Program-made: the position numbers and the translations under genes
The notes under the pieces: model-generated
The model's database searches: none
What the model saw: only the letters and a program-made list of their open reading frames with translations
What the model was told of the DNA's origin: nothing
Shown here: positions 19,361-28,910 of the stretch, in pieces
Layout of the letters: each line of letters starts with the position of its first letter
Numbering within the stretch: position 1 is the first letter of the stretch
DNA from: Bacteroidota bacterium
GTDB lineage: Bacteria > Bacteroidota > Bacteroidia > Chitinophagales > Chitinophagaceae
Direction of reading: 5' to 3'
DNA: 64,000 bases
Assembly: GCA_020161535.1 (NCBI GenBank)
Contig: JAIUNW010000006.1
Coordinates: 124,001 to 188,000, forward strand

Positions 19361-19954
19361 ATGAAAGCAGAAGAATTCTACACCGACGAGGCGCTGGTGG
19401 CGGCGATCAGGGAAGGAAGAAACCTGAACCACGCAATCAGTTTTTTGTACCGGCAGCATTCGGACAAGCTAAGTTCTTTTTTGATGAAGTATGGGGCCAG
19501 CGAAGAGCAGGCGCAGGATGTGTTCCAGGATACAGTGGTGGCATATATCGATATTGCCAAAAAAGACAGCTACCGGCTGGACGCGAAAATCGGAACCTTT
19601 CTGGCAGCCATTGCGAAAAACATCTGGTTTAATGAATTGAAGAAAAAGGAACGATCAACTGCCCGCGAGAAACTATACGAAAAAGGGCGCGACCAGGTAG
19701 AAGAAGATGTGAGTCACTTTATCCAGGAACGGGAAATGAAACAAGAGCTGCATGGATTGTTGGCAAAACTGGATGAGCCCTGCCGAAAAGTGTTGTTGTT
19801 GTTTTATTTCGAAAACCTGTCGATGAAAGAAATGCTGGAACACCTGCCGTATGAAAACGAACAGGTGGTGAGGAATAAAAAATACAAATGTCTGCAGGCA
19901 TTTACGGCGATGGTCAAAAACCATCCACTGATGGCCGGCAGCAGAAATAGCTAA
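19361..19954 (+). CDS. RNA polymerase sigma-70 (ECF-type) factor
   Basis: A 197-residue sigma factor. Region 2 covers about residues 25-95: ISFLYRQHSDKLSSFLMKYG, AQDVFQDTVVAYIDIA, then IGTFLAAIAKNIWFNELKKK. Region 4 covers about 125-190 (LDEPCRKVLLLFYFENLSMKEM, then ENEQVVRNKKYKCLQAF). A charged linker of ~30 residues joins them, longer than in typical FecI-type factors. The next gene, 9 bases downstream, encodes a single-pass membrane protein with the layout of an anti-sigma factor. The convergent gene beyond that encodes a TPR-CHAT protein. This combination suggests an envelope or signal-responsive circuit with unknown input. Confidence 0.92.
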   Translation: MKAEEFYTDEALVAAIREGRNLNHAISFLYRQHSDKLSSFLMKYGASEEQAQDVFQDTVVAYIDIAKKDSYRLDAKIGTFLAAIAKNIWFNELKKKERSTAREKLYEKGRDQVEEDVSHFIQEREMKQELHGLLAKLDEPCRKVLLLFYFENLSMKEMLEHLPYENEQVVRNKKYKCLQAFTAMVKNHPLMAGSRNS

Positions 19955-19963
19955 ACTTGTTTT

Positions 19964-20734
19964 ATGTCAGCCATTACCAATGAACAACTGATCGACCTGA
20001 TCGACAACAACCTATCTGCCGCCGATCGCACTGCGCTGGAGTCAGTCATTGCCTCTGATTCGGCTGTTCGTGAACGTTATGAGGACCTGCAATTTTCGGT
20101 TGCCCTTGTACGTGAGGAAGCGGTACGGGAGCAGGTGGCCCAGGTTCGTCGCGATCTTTCCAGCGGCAAACTGGTAACAATGAAACCTCGTCAGGCCGTT
20201 GTTCGTCCGCTGTTCGGCAATGTGCTTAAAATTGCAGTACTATTCCTGGTCGTTTTCGGTGCAGCGCTTACATATAAGCTGGTCAGCACCACAGGCGCCG
20301 GTTTGGCGGGTGATCATTTTATTGCCTACGACCTGAACACCGCCAGGGGCGCTGCTGCCGACGAGTCGGCGCTGGAAACTGCTTACCGAAACAAAGACTG
20401 GAAAACAGTACAGTCGCTGGCTGGAAAAATGACTGATAAAACAGCGAAAGCCTGGTTCCTGGCTGGTATGGCCGATATGGAATTGCACGATTACAATGCA
20501 GCCGTGGCCAATTTTATTTCCCTGCAAGAGCAGAACCAGCGAATCAAAGAACCTGCTTTCCAGGAAGAAGCTGAATACTACCTGGCCCTCGCTTACCTGG
20601 GTGCCGGCAAGAGTGCAAAAGGCATTGAATTACTGGAAAAAATCCGGGCCGACAAAAACCACCTCTTCCACGAAAAAGCAATGGCGGTGTCTTCAACATC
20701 ACTCAAAGTGCTCGAAATAAAGGGCGACAAATAA
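19964..20734 (+). CDS. Anti-sigma-like single-pass membrane protein with TPR-like C-terminus
   Basis: A 256-residue protein. The N-terminal ~75 residues (ITNEQLIDLIDNNLSAADR, then a charged helix) look like a cytoplasmic zinc-free anti-sigma domain. A single membrane segment follows near residues 86-105 (VLKIAVLFLVVFGAALTYKL). The C-terminal part has helix pairs with TPR-like spacing: AWFLAGMADMELHDYNAAVANF and YYLALAYLGAGKSAKGIELL, which would lie in the periplasm. The position 9 bases after the sigma gene supports pairing. Such TPR-bearing anti-sigma-like proteins occur in Bacteroidetes without a defined ligand. The TPR part may sense a protein partner; that is inference. Confidence 0.8.
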   Translation: MSAITNEQLIDLIDNNLSAADRTALESVIASDSAVRERYEDLQFSVALVREEAVREQVAQVRRDLSSGKLVTMKPRQAVVRPLFGNVLKIAVLFLVVFGAALTYKLVSTTGAGLAGDHFIAYDLNTARGAAADESALETAYRNKDWKTVQSLAGKMTDKTAKAWFLAGMADMELHDYNAAVANFISLQEQNQRIKEPAFQEEAEYYLALAYLGAGKSAKGIELLEKIRADKNHLFHEKAMAVSSTSLKVLEIKGDK

Positions 20735-20960
20735 TTAATTTGATTTTTTCGGTTACGAAATCAGCAGCAGCGATTATAAAGAATAGCATCCAAATCGTAC
20801 GAAAAACAGTTCATCCTATACCTGTGAAACCGAAAAATCCCAACGCCGTGTCCATGTCCAGCATCCATGATCCGATGAATCAACCGCTATCCAGAAAAAT
20901 CAGTATGCCAAATCCTTAGAAAGATACAGCCCTAAAAAGTCGACCTACCCTAGATGTAAA
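20735..20960. other. Intergenic region between convergent genes, with one doubtful small ORF
   Basis: No convincing terminator. A GTG-initiated 31-codon frame at 20824-20919 (+) starts MKPKNPNAVSMSSIHD; it lacks a ribosome-binding site and I do not consider it a gene without further support. Confidence 0.4.
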
Positions 20961-23774
20961 CTATTTGACTGTCTCTGACGTGTAGCTCACCAGTGAAGCG
21001 TCGACTTTTTTTCTAAACCATTCTCTCCGAACAGCCAGGCTGCCGAGAGCTATTAATACGAGCAAGCAATCAAGCAAAAGCACAGTCTCTAACCAGGACG
21101 GCGCTTTTTGCGTTAAAGCATCGGCATTGCCAATTAACACCAGGTGACTCCAGTAAGCGGGGTTTTTATAAATGGCATCGCTGTGCAGGTAATCAACCTT
21201 TGCACGCTGCAAAGCTTTTGTTTTCGTGTAGCCATCACTGATATATTGGTGAAAGCGCGATAAGATTAATGCCGTTGCCTTGTCGTCGGCTTTCCACAAA
21301 CTATTAATCGTGCTACTGCATCCCGCAGCCGCAAATGCGCGGCCAAGACTGATCACACCCTCGTTGCTGACCAGTGCCCCCTTTCCGGTTTCGCAGGCAC
21401 TTACAATGACGAGTTGGCATTGCCGCATATCGAGCGAATAGATCTCCTCCAAAAAAAGGTTGTCTTCCACAGCCACCCCCGTTTCAGGATAGAAAGCGAT
21501 ATAGGAGGCCGACGCATTGGCCGGATCGGCTATGGCATGGGTGGCCAGGTGTACCACCGGATACGCCGATAATGCCTGTAAAAAAGCTTCTTTTTGCGCA
21601 CGCTCACCAATATAACGTGCACCATCAACCGAAGAAAGCTCGGTGGTAGAACCTGATAGGGCTGCAAAGCCGCCCGCAGCCTTAACGAAAGGTGCAAACG
21701 ACAAAACCCGGTACTGCCGATGTGTGTCTGTGTTACCAGGCAATATAAACCTTGATGAAAACTGATAGCCAATGGTTTTCTTTTCTACCAAATAGCTGTT
21801 GCCATCGTCGGCTGGCAAGGACTCAAAAGGCAACAGCCAGATTTTACCATCGGGAATAATGGTCCATTTGTCGGCGTCACCGCCCAATTGAAGCATTGGC
21901 TTCACCAGATGCGAATACAAAAAACGGCTATACTGGCTTCCATCAAACCGACGGCCATCACCGGTGTTCTGCAATTCATTCGACCAGCCGCTGATGGCCG
22001 CGAGAACGCTATCGGCATCATCGATTCTTTGGTATTGCAAGGCTGTTTTACTGACCGCAAAAACATGAATCATATTGTTGGCCAAAAAGAAATTAAAAAC
22101 GACTTCATCGCGATCGATGGCCGATTGCAAGGCGGGCAAGTTGCTGACACTGTCGGCATATTTCAAACGGTGAAAATTGTCGTCGCGATCCATGCTCTTT
22201 TGCAACTGCGACAAAGCGATTTCATATTCTGCTTTTTCGCGCGCCAATTGCTCCATGTCGGCCGTGGTTTGCGCCTGCTCACTGCGTATGTTTAACCGGG
22301 CAATATTGTATTTGATATTTTTCTCCTTCTGCAACAGCGCGGGATCGGCGCCTTCCTGCTGCACAATCGAACGAACCCGCAAGCCGGCGGCCAGTACCGA
22401 TGCTTTGTTTCGTTCGGCAATCGAGAAAGCCGTCGCCAAAAACCCTGCATTGGGCAAGTGGATATTCAGTCGCAACGCAATGGCCAATGCTTCGTCGTAC
22501 ACTGCCCGGCTGTTTTTCTTCAAAAAGAATTTGGCATCGTCGGTATCATAACTCTTTTCGATAAAACTCAACAGGCGCAAGGCGGCCATATACGCATCAA
22601 GCGCTGCCTCCAGGTATTTTTCGGTTGGGCGTGCCCGGTAGAGTTGCTCAAATGCCAGTCCTTTTTTGTGTATGGCTTCAAAAAGCCGGAAATAGGTGTA
22701 GCTGCCGGAGAAAGCCTGTGGGTTCTGGTATATATCGGCGGACTTAAAATCGCTCGAAAAATTGACGATGGCCGCTTGCAATGATTGAATGGCCGATAGG
22801 TATTGCTCCCGCTGCAACAACAGCTCAGCGGCATACATTGCATTGATACCACGGTCGAGCGCATTCAACTGACCCGGCCAGTGTTTAAGTTTCTCTAGGT
22901 ACACCGCGCAGGAATCCAATTGGCCGCGCTCATAAAATAGTTGCGCCAGCTCATTATATACGCCAGGTGATTTGGCGGCGTTGATTCGGTGGAAAGTAGC
23001 AAGGGCTGTTTTGTAATCTCCAAGTGCTTTCTGCACTTTGCCCATGTTCATGTACACGCCATCGTACACGGGTCCGCGGGCCTGCTGTACAATTTCCTCA
23101 TACATCGACAGGGCTTCGCGGTACCGGCCCATTTTGTAATACGAAGAAGCGATATTGGTTTTGAGGTCGGCGATTAGCATCTCATCCAATGGCTTTCGGC
23201 GTTCAACTACGCTGAGTGCCTGGCTGAAATAAGTTCTGCTCTGCAGGTAATTGCCATTGTCGAAATGCAGCGCCCCCAGGCTGTTGTATAATCGTTCGCG
23301 TTCTGCAATATTTCGGTAGCTGTCTGCCAGTAGCTCGGCTTTTGACAGAAAATAACTGGCCGAGTCATATTGGTTGAGTGAGTAATAGTCGGTTCCCACG
23401 TACACGTATAACCGAAAAAACAAGGAGTCGGGAAAACGGCCGGTATTTTGGCCCACGGTCAACGCCCGCAGATAGGCTTGTTTTGCCTGGGCGGGCGACA
23501 ATTGCACATCGTGCAATATGCCCTTCCTGAACAGGGATTCATACAAGAGACTGTCGACCGGGCGCACACGATCATCGCCAATCGCAGCGATCAACTGATT
23601 AAAACCCGCCAGGGCCAGGCTGTCGGTTTTCGCTGTAGGCGTTTCTGCATTGAAAAATTGATCGGCCCGGCGAAAAGCAGACAATAAGCTGTTCCATCGG
23701 TTACCCGGATTGCCAGTAGGCCGCAAAGCAGCCATCATCATCAGTACAACCAGGATATAAGCCTTCCGGGGCAT
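20961..23774 (-). CDS. TPR-CHAT protein, membrane-anchored (caspase-like)
   Basis: A 937-residue protein with a signal/anchor at the N-terminus (KAYILVVLMMMAALRP) and about ten TPR-type helix pairs over residues ~60-450 (SYYKMGRYREALSMYEEIVQ, MGKVQKALGDYKTALATFHR). A coiled-coil-rich stretch near 470-530 follows, then a CHAT domain from ~620 to 890. The caspase-like His is in VVHLATHA (near 742) and the Cys in VIVSACETGKGAL (near 789), both in the expected contexts, so it should be an active cysteine protease. A C-terminal membrane helix (VLLLDCLLVLIALGSLAV) and short basic tail follow. It faces the sigma/anti-sigma pair. TPR-CHAT proteins act as regulated proteases in some systems, for example the type III-E CRISPR partner; no CRISPR genes are present here. 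Confidence 0.92.
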   Translation of the reverse strand: MPRKAYILVVLMMMAALRPTGNPGNRWNSLLSAFRRADQFFNAETPTAKTDSLALAGFNQLIAAIGDDRVRPVDSLLYESLFRKGILHDVQLSPAQAKQAYLRALTVGQNTGRFPDSLFFRLYVYVGTDYYSLNQYDSASYFLSKAELLADSYRNIAERERLYNSLGALHFDNGNYLQSRTYFSQALSVVERRKPLDEMLIADLKTNIASSYYKMGRYREALSMYEEIVQQARGPVYDGVYMNMGKVQKALGDYKTALATFHRINAAKSPGVYNELAQLFYERGQLDSCAVYLEKLKHWPGQLNALDRGINAMYAAELLLQREQYLSAIQSLQAAIVNFSSDFKSADIYQNPQAFSGSYTYFRLFEAIHKKGLAFEQLYRARPTEKYLEAALDAYMAALRLLSFIEKSYDTDDAKFFLKKNSRAVYDEALAIALRLNIHLPNAGFLATAFSIAERNKASVLAAGLRVRSIVQQEGADPALLQKEKNIKYNIARLNIRSEQAQTTADMEQLAREKAEYEIALSQLQKSMDRDDNFHRLKYADSVSNLPALQSAIDRDEVVFNFFLANNMIHVFAVSKTALQYQRIDDADSVLAAISGWSNELQNTGDGRRFDGSQYSRFLYSHLVKPMLQLGGDADKWTIIPDGKIWLLPFESLPADDGNSYLVEKKTIGYQFSSRFILPGNTDTHRQYRVLSFAPFVKAAGGFAALSGSTTELSSVDGARYIGERAQKEAFLQALSAYPVVHLATHAIADPANASASYIAFYPETGVAVEDNLFLEEIYSLDMRQCQLVIVSACETGKGALVSNEGVISLGRAFAAAGCSSTINSLWKADDKATALILSRFHQYISDGYTKTKALQRAKVDYLHSDAIYKNPAYWSHLVLIGNADALTQKAPSWLETVLLLDCLLVLIALGSLAVRREWFRKKVDASLVSYTSETVK

Positions 23775-23826
23775 TTCATTGGATTTCTCCGATAAAACGC
23801 CCCGGAACTAACTGTATTGCCTAAGA

Positions 23827-24735
23827 TTAGTTATAACGGGTAACAACAATGACCGGGGGTCGCGGGCGACTGCTGGCCACGGCCGAATGGGGATTGAAAA
23901 GATTGATCAACAGCACCTCATTGAGAATATTGTTGAGTTTTTGGGTGATCAAGCTAACCAATCCGGGCGGAATATCAGACTTACGGGCATAGTACACGAG
24001 CGTCACTGGAAGATATTGCGTCGCCATCATGCTCTGGTCGTTCAGCCTGTAGGCAATGGTGGTATTAACTACCGTGCCGTTCACCGGTACCAGGCCGAAA
24101 GCCAGTCCGTTGGCTGTATTCTTCAGGTCGATATAGCCATTGTTCTTATCAATCTTGATTTGCTGATTTGTTGCTGCATTGTTGACGTCGTAGGCACAGG
24201 TGTTTGGTCCGCCTTGACTCGTACACATTACCGTATTATTCGGATCGGCATTGTAATAAGGCTTGGCATAGCGCTGGTCGTCTTCCAACACATAGATACT
24301 ATCGGCATAAGAAGCGCCGCCAAGTACAATCGACTGCAAACAAGTATCAGTAGTTCCTTTTTTAACCCATCCGATATTGTAACGCAATCCACCATCACTT
24401 TTCGACAAATTGATGGCACCTGTATGCTGGTCGATCACCATGCCTTCGGGCCACGCAAAATAATCGCCGCTGTCGGGGTTGTTAACCGGCATCACGATAT
24501 AATCGGTATTGGAAGGCTGCGTAAAAAGAATGGTGTCGGCGTATTTGGGCGCGCCACCGCAATTGTGTGAAGCCTGCAGGGGATAAGGAATAGCCGTTGA
24601 CGTATCCGTAACCGCTACCGGAACCTCCACCGGTGTTTCATCGGTAGCGTCGAGCTGTAGGTTTTTTTGACAGGCCGGCAAGATGAATGCACCCATTAAC
24701 AGGGCCAGGGCAAAAGGGGTAATTTTCGCTTTCAT
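23827..24735 (-). CDS. Lipoprotein of unknown function next to the CHAT gene
   Basis: A 302-residue lipoprotein: MKAKITPFALALLMGAFILPAC contains a lipobox ending at Cys22, followed by QKN. I do not recognise the family. Two internal segments look alike: residues ~95-140 (MVIDQHTGAINLSKSDGGLR) and ~190-225 (IKIDKNNGYIDLKNTANGLA), suggesting a duplicated beta-domain. Six cysteines outside the lipobox could form disulfides. The C-terminus is proline/arginine-rich (SSRPRPPVIVVTRYN). It lies 52 bases upstream of the CHAT gene on the same strand, so both are probably one operon and this protein may be the surface partner of the CHAT protein. That link rests on position only. Confidence 0.7.
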   Translation of the reverse strand: MKAKITPFALALLMGAFILPACQKNLQLDATDETPVEVPVAVTDTSTAIPYPLQASHNCGGAPKYADTILFTQPSNTDYIVMPVNNPDSGDYFAWPEGMVIDQHTGAINLSKSDGGLRYNIGWVKKGTTDTCLQSIVLGGASYADSIYVLEDDQRYAKPYYNADPNNTVMCTSQGGPNTCAYDVNNAATNQQIKIDKNNGYIDLKNTANGLAFGLVPVNGTVVNTTIAYRLNDQSMMATQYLPVTLVYYARKSDIPPGLVSLITQKLNNILNEVLLINLFNPHSAVASSRPRPPVIVVTRYN

Positions 24736-24890
24736 GGTACGGTTTTATAACGGAGCCCAACGGCAATTCGTATTCAGGGTTCTATGTTTTAATCAATGCT
24801 CGTTGCCATTTTGTAACCGCCCGGATATTATTTTTTAGGAAACGGCAATCGTTAGTTTGTAAGTGGCTGACTATGAGCTAATTAATAACG

Positions 24891-24898
24891 TATATTTG
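24891..24898 (+). promoter_or_regulatory. -7 promoter box immediately before the GH2 gene
   Basis: TATATTTG fits TAnnTTTG and ends 3 bases before the ATG at 24902, so the mRNA would have almost no leader. No clear -33 TTG at normal spacing. Confidence 0.45.
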
Positions 24899-24901
24899 GT
24901 T

Positions 24902-27511
24902 ATGAAAAAAACACTAACAGCCCTTTTTTCTTTTCTTATCCTGTTTTTACACGCGCAGGATCGTTATGAATTGAACAGTGGCTGGCGCTGCCAGCAGCAG
25001 GGCAAAACCAAGGCAACTGGGGAGATTCTATCCAAGCCTGGCTATTCTTTACAAAACTGGTTGCCGGCCACTGTGCCGGGCACAGTATTGACCAGCCTGC
25101 TCAACAACCAAATGGTGCCCGATCCATTTTATGGCATGAACAACAAAACCATTCCTGATATCGGCGATACGGGTCCGGCAACCTATACCTATTGGTTTGT
25201 AAAAGATTTTGACGAGTTACCAATCGCCGGCAAACAGGTCTGGTTGCATTTTCGCGGCATCAATTACGCCGCTGATTTTTACCTCAACGGAAAAAAATTA
25301 AACAGCACAACGCACAAGGGTATGTTTCTGCGGAAAGAATTCCTGATCACCGACCTGCTCGCGAAAAATGGGAAGAACCGGTTGGCAGTGATCGTGTATC
25401 CGCCGGACCAGCCGGGCAAGGCCAATGGCGGACAAGGTGGTGATGGTACCATCGCGCGAAACCTAACGCACCAATACACCGCTGGTTGGGATTGGATCCA
25501 GCCCATTCGTGATCGCAATACCGGCATTTGGGATAAAGTATTTATCGAAAAAACAGGTGTTGTTCAATTGCGCAATCCGCACGTAGTTACCCGGGTGCCG
25601 GGCAAACGTTTTCCCGGTGCCGCGCAGCAACCCGCGGTATTGCAGGTAAGCGCTGAACTCAGCAATACAGCGAATGTATCAACCGAAGCGTTGTTGCAAT
25701 ACGAGTTAAATGGCCAAACCGTTCAGCAAACGGTGTTACTGAAACCACAGCAAACTGAATTGGTAAACTTGCCTGCTTTCAATATTGAAAACCCCCAGCT
25801 CTGGTGGCCCAATGGCTATGGAGAGCAACCGTTGTACACCCTTCAACTACAAGTAAAAGAAAACGGCCGGCGCAGCGATGAAGAAAAAATAAAGTTTGGT
25901 GTGCGACAAATCGATAACCAATGGAACACGCATACCAAGAGTATGCAGGCTTACGTGAATGGACAACCGATTTTCATCAAAGGCGGCAACTGGATTATTT
26001 CAGATGCGATGTTGCGATTCAGCGAGCAACGCTATGATGCAGAAATCCGCTATCACCGCGACATGAACCTGAACCTCATTCGCATTTGGGGCGGCGCACT
26101 AACTGAACGCCCCGAGTTTTATAATGCCTGCGATAAATACGGGCTATTGGTATTCCAGGACTTTTGGTTCAGCGGCGATTGCAATGGACGCTGGGAAGAT
26201 CCACAAAAAGCAGATGACCAGTGGACGCGTCGGCAGTACCCCGACGATCACCCATTGGTATTAACCGCGGCAGCCGACCAAATCAAGATGATCCGTAACC
26301 ATGCCTCTCTTGCTTTTTGGTGCGGCGGCAATGAGATTACGCCGCCGGCGGATATTTTGCTGCCGTTGAAAGATTCCCTGTTGCCAGCGCTAGACGGCAC
26401 CCGTTATTTTTTCGACTATTCGAACAGCGATAGCATGTCGCTCAATACCCAGGGTGGCAACGGCGATGGCCCCTACGGTATCCAGCAACTGTCTTATTTC
26501 TGGAACCACCGCAGCTTTCCCTATAATTCTGAAATCGGATCGGTTGGCCTGGGCGATTATGTCTCATTGCAAAGATTCATTCCCGAAAAAAACCTGCAGC
26601 CACCGGCCAATGATCGCGCGGTCGATTCAGTGTGGGCTTATCACAAATACATCGGTTATGGTACGCAGGTACAACGATATGGCGACGTAAAAGATGCTGC
26701 TGATTTTGCGATGAAGGCGCAACTCGTTAACTACGACCAATACCGGGCCCTGGCCGAAGGATTTTCAAGCCATATGTGGGATTGGTACACGGGTGTTATG
26801 ATTTGGAAAACACAGAATCCGTGGACGGCCCTTCGCGGACAGATGTACGATTATTACCTTGATGTAAATGCTTGCTTATATGGTTTGCGCAATGGTAGCG
26901 AAGCATTGCATATCATGTTCAACCCGACCGACAGCATGGTGTACCTGGTGAACAACGGGTTCAGCACCCGCCGCGACCTAATGATGGAAGTGGCGGCCAT
27001 TGATGGTATAACCGGCGAGCGACTGCCGGGCACGAGGGTATTCAACGAAATCCAGGCTTCATCGGCAAAGCAATATTTTGGTATGGGGGGCTTTCTGAAA
27101 AAGCTCGGTAGAAGAGAAGGTGTATTTGTACTGCTGCGCTTGCACGAAAAAGATAAATCATTGGTGAGCGAAAACCTGTATTGGTTACCCGGCACTGATG
27201 GCCGCTATACTGCTTTGCAACAAATGCCCAAGGCTAAACTAACGGTAACGACTAGTCGAAAATCAGGCAACAAGTTTAGTATTGTGTTGCAGAATCGGGC
27301 TGGTTCGCCACTGGCATTCTTTAACCGCATCGCCATTATTGATAAATCGACCGGTAAACGGGTTTTGCCGGCATTTTTCTCCGACAATTATGTGTCGGTT
27401 CTGCCGGGTGAGCAGAAAACAATTGAAGCGGAAATAACCAGCGCCACCGGTGCGCTGCAATTGGAATACTATGGCTGGAATACCGATCGGCAGACAATCG
27501 ATTTAAAATGA
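24902..27511 (+). CDS. GH2 family glycosidase (beta-mannosidase / exo-beta-glucosaminidase-like)
   Basis: An 869-residue exported enzyme (signal peptide MKKTLTALFSFLILFLHAQ). It has an N-terminal jelly roll (PGTVLTSLLNNQMVPDPFYG, typical of the CsxA/endo-beta-mannosidase branch), immunoglobulin-like domains, then a TIM barrel with WIISDAMLRF and NLIRIWGGALTE. The acid/base is likely the Glu in WCGGNE (near 478) and the nucleophile the Glu in FPYNSEIG (near 543). Chitosan-degrading CsxA enzymes have Asp (GSD) in place of the first Glu. The Glu here points toward mannosides or another beta-glycoside. The ATG at 24902 gives the signal peptide. It is followed by a NamZ-type gene 125 bases downstream. 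Confidence 0.9.
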   Translation: MKKTLTALFSFLILFLHAQDRYELNSGWRCQQQGKTKATGEILSKPGYSLQNWLPATVPGTVLTSLLNNQMVPDPFYGMNNKTIPDIGDTGPATYTYWFVKDFDELPIAGKQVWLHFRGINYAADFYLNGKKLNSTTHKGMFLRKEFLITDLLAKNGKNRLAVIVYPPDQPGKANGGQGGDGTIARNLTHQYTAGWDWIQPIRDRNTGIWDKVFIEKTGVVQLRNPHVVTRVPGKRFPGAAQQPAVLQVSAELSNTANVSTEALLQYELNGQTVQQTVLLKPQQTELVNLPAFNIENPQLWWPNGYGEQPLYTLQLQVKENGRRSDEEKIKFGVRQIDNQWNTHTKSMQAYVNGQPIFIKGGNWIISDAMLRFSEQRYDAEIRYHRDMNLNLIRIWGGALTERPEFYNACDKYGLLVFQDFWFSGDCNGRWEDPQKADDQWTRRQYPDDHPLVLTAAADQIKMIRNHASLAFWCGGNEITPPADILLPLKDSLLPALDGTRYFFDYSNSDSMSLNTQGGNGDGPYGIQQLSYFWNHRSFPYNSEIGSVGLGDYVSLQRFIPEKNLQPPANDRAVDSVWAYHKYIGYGTQVQRYGDVKDAADFAMKAQLVNYDQYRALAEGFSSHMWDWYTGVMIWKTQNPWTALRGQMYDYYLDVNACLYGLRNGSEALHIMFNPTDSMVYLVNNGFSTRRDLMMEVAAIDGITGERLPGTRVFNEIQASSAKQYFGMGGFLKKLGRREGVFVLLRLHEKDKSLVSENLYWLPGTDGRYTALQQMPKAKLTVTTSRKSGNKFSIVLQNRAGSPLAFFNRIAIIDKSTGKRVLPAFFSDNYVSVLPGEQKTIEAEITSATGALQLEYYGWNTDRQTIDLK

Positions 27512-27636
27512 TGTTAGCGGTGCAGCGAGCCGCAGTTGTTCGCAGGATCAAAACCGTATAATTATCGGAAGAGTAACGAACTGTGGCGAAGGTCTCCAGC
27601 AAACTGTTTAAATTGTGGATCAGAATCAACGCTTTC

Positions 27637-28848
27637 ATGAAAACGCTATTGATATTGGCCTGTTTCGCTGCCTGCACCGCCTTAACGGCGCCGGACAGCC
27701 GAAAAAGCGAATCGTCAGCCGGGCCGCTTAAAACCGGGGCAGAACAAACGGAAAAATATTTCCCCCTGCTCAAAGGAAAACGCATTGCGCTGCTCGCCAA
27801 CCCTACAACGATTATTGGCCACCGGCACCTGGTGGATAGTTTACAGTCCGCCGGTTTTGACATCAAAAAAGTTTTTGGCCCCGAGCATGGTTTCCGGGGC
27901 AATGCGAGCAACGGCGCCAAGGTAAAAGACGAGATAGACGCCGCCACGGGGTTGAAACTAATCTCCCTGTATGGGGCCAAGCGCAAACCCGGCGCGGAAG
28001 AATTGGCTGATGTTGACATTGTCATTTTTGATATCCAGGATGTGGGTTGCCGTTTTTACACGTATATAAACGTATTGCGCGATGTGATGGAAGGATGCGC
28101 CGAGCAGGGCAAAGAACTGCTGGTGCTCGATCGGCCGAATCCAAACGGTTACCTGGTCGACGGACCAATTCTCGACATGAAACTGAAATCGGGCATTGGG
28201 CAGTTTCCAATTCCCATTGCGCACGGCATGACCATCGGCGAATTTGCACAAATGATCAATGGTGAACACTGGCTGCCGAATAACCTGCAATGCAAACTGA
28301 CAGTGATTCCGCTGGCCAATTACAACCACAACATGGCGTACACGCTGCCGGTGCCGCCCTCGCCCAACCTGAATACCCAGCAAAGCATTCTGTTGTATCC
28401 TTCCATTTGCTTGTTTGAAGGCACTATTATCAGCCAGGGTAGGGGAACCGATTCGTCGTTCAACGTGTTGGGCGCGCCCTTGTTGAAAGGGAAATATGAT
28501 TTTTCGTTCACGCCGCGCAGCATTCCCGGCAAAAGCGAAACGCCCCTGCACATGGGTGAGGCCTGCTACGGATTGAATCTTTACCAGTACGACACCGATA
28601 AACTGCGCAAATCAGGCAAACTGGAGTTGGGCTGGATGATGGAATTATACAAAGCCTATCCCGATAAAGCCCGCTTTTTCGACATGAGCCAGAGCAAACA
28701 AATGGGGAATATCGACAAGCTGGCCGGCGTAACCGCGTTCAAAGAGCAAATCGTGGCCGGTGTGGATGAAAAGACCATTCGAGCCTCCTGGGAGCCGGGT
28801 TTATCGACCTATAAAAAAATGCGCAAAAAATACCTGCTCTACCCCTAA
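27637..28848 (+). CDS. namZ: DUF1343 / NamZ-type exo-beta-N-acetylmuramidase (GH171)
   Basis: A 403-residue exported protein (MKTLLILACFAACTALTA signal). Motifs shared with the NamZ family are GKRIALLANPTTI, VFGPEHGFRG, LISLYGAKRKP, VIFDIQDVGCRFYTYI, DRPNPNG, PIPIAHGMTIGE and SPNLNTQQSILLYPS. Characterised NamZ enzymes release N-acetylmuramic acid from the non-reducing end of peptidoglycan fragments, in wall recycling. The start at 27637 is chosen because the signal peptide begins there. In Tannerella and other Bacteroidetes such genes lie with other muropeptide-recycling genes; here only the upstream GH2 gene is near. The symbol reflects the family, not proven activity. Confidence 0.9.
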   Translation: MKTLLILACFAACTALTAPDSRKSESSAGPLKTGAEQTEKYFPLLKGKRIALLANPTTIIGHRHLVDSLQSAGFDIKKVFGPEHGFRGNASNGAKVKDEIDAATGLKLISLYGAKRKPGAEELADVDIVIFDIQDVGCRFYTYINVLRDVMEGCAEQGKELLVLDRPNPNGYLVDGPILDMKLKSGIGQFPIPIAHGMTIGEFAQMINGEHWLPNNLQCKLTVIPLANYNHNMAYTLPVPPSPNLNTQQSILLYPSICLFEGTIISQGRGTDSSFNVLGAPLLKGKYDFSFTPRSIPGKSETPLHMGEACYGLNLYQYDTDKLRKSGKLELGWMMELYKAYPDKARFFDMSQSKQMGNIDKLAGVTAFKEQIVAGVDEKTIRASWEPGLSTYKKMRKKYLLYP

Positions 28849-28910
28849 GAAAAGGCCAGTTTTCCACCCGCGCCGGTGAATTAGGGATATTTGTGCTACC
28901 TTCAATGTAC

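Noticed and set aside
20824..20919. A 31-codon GTG-started ORF between the anti-sigma and CHAT genes
   Set aside because: No ribosome-binding context, no recognisable features; too short to support.
20961..23774. TPR-CHAT as part of a type III-E CRISPR (Craspase) system
   Set aside because: No gRAMP effector, Cas1/Cas2 or repeat array in the window, and this protein has membrane helices unlike Csx29.
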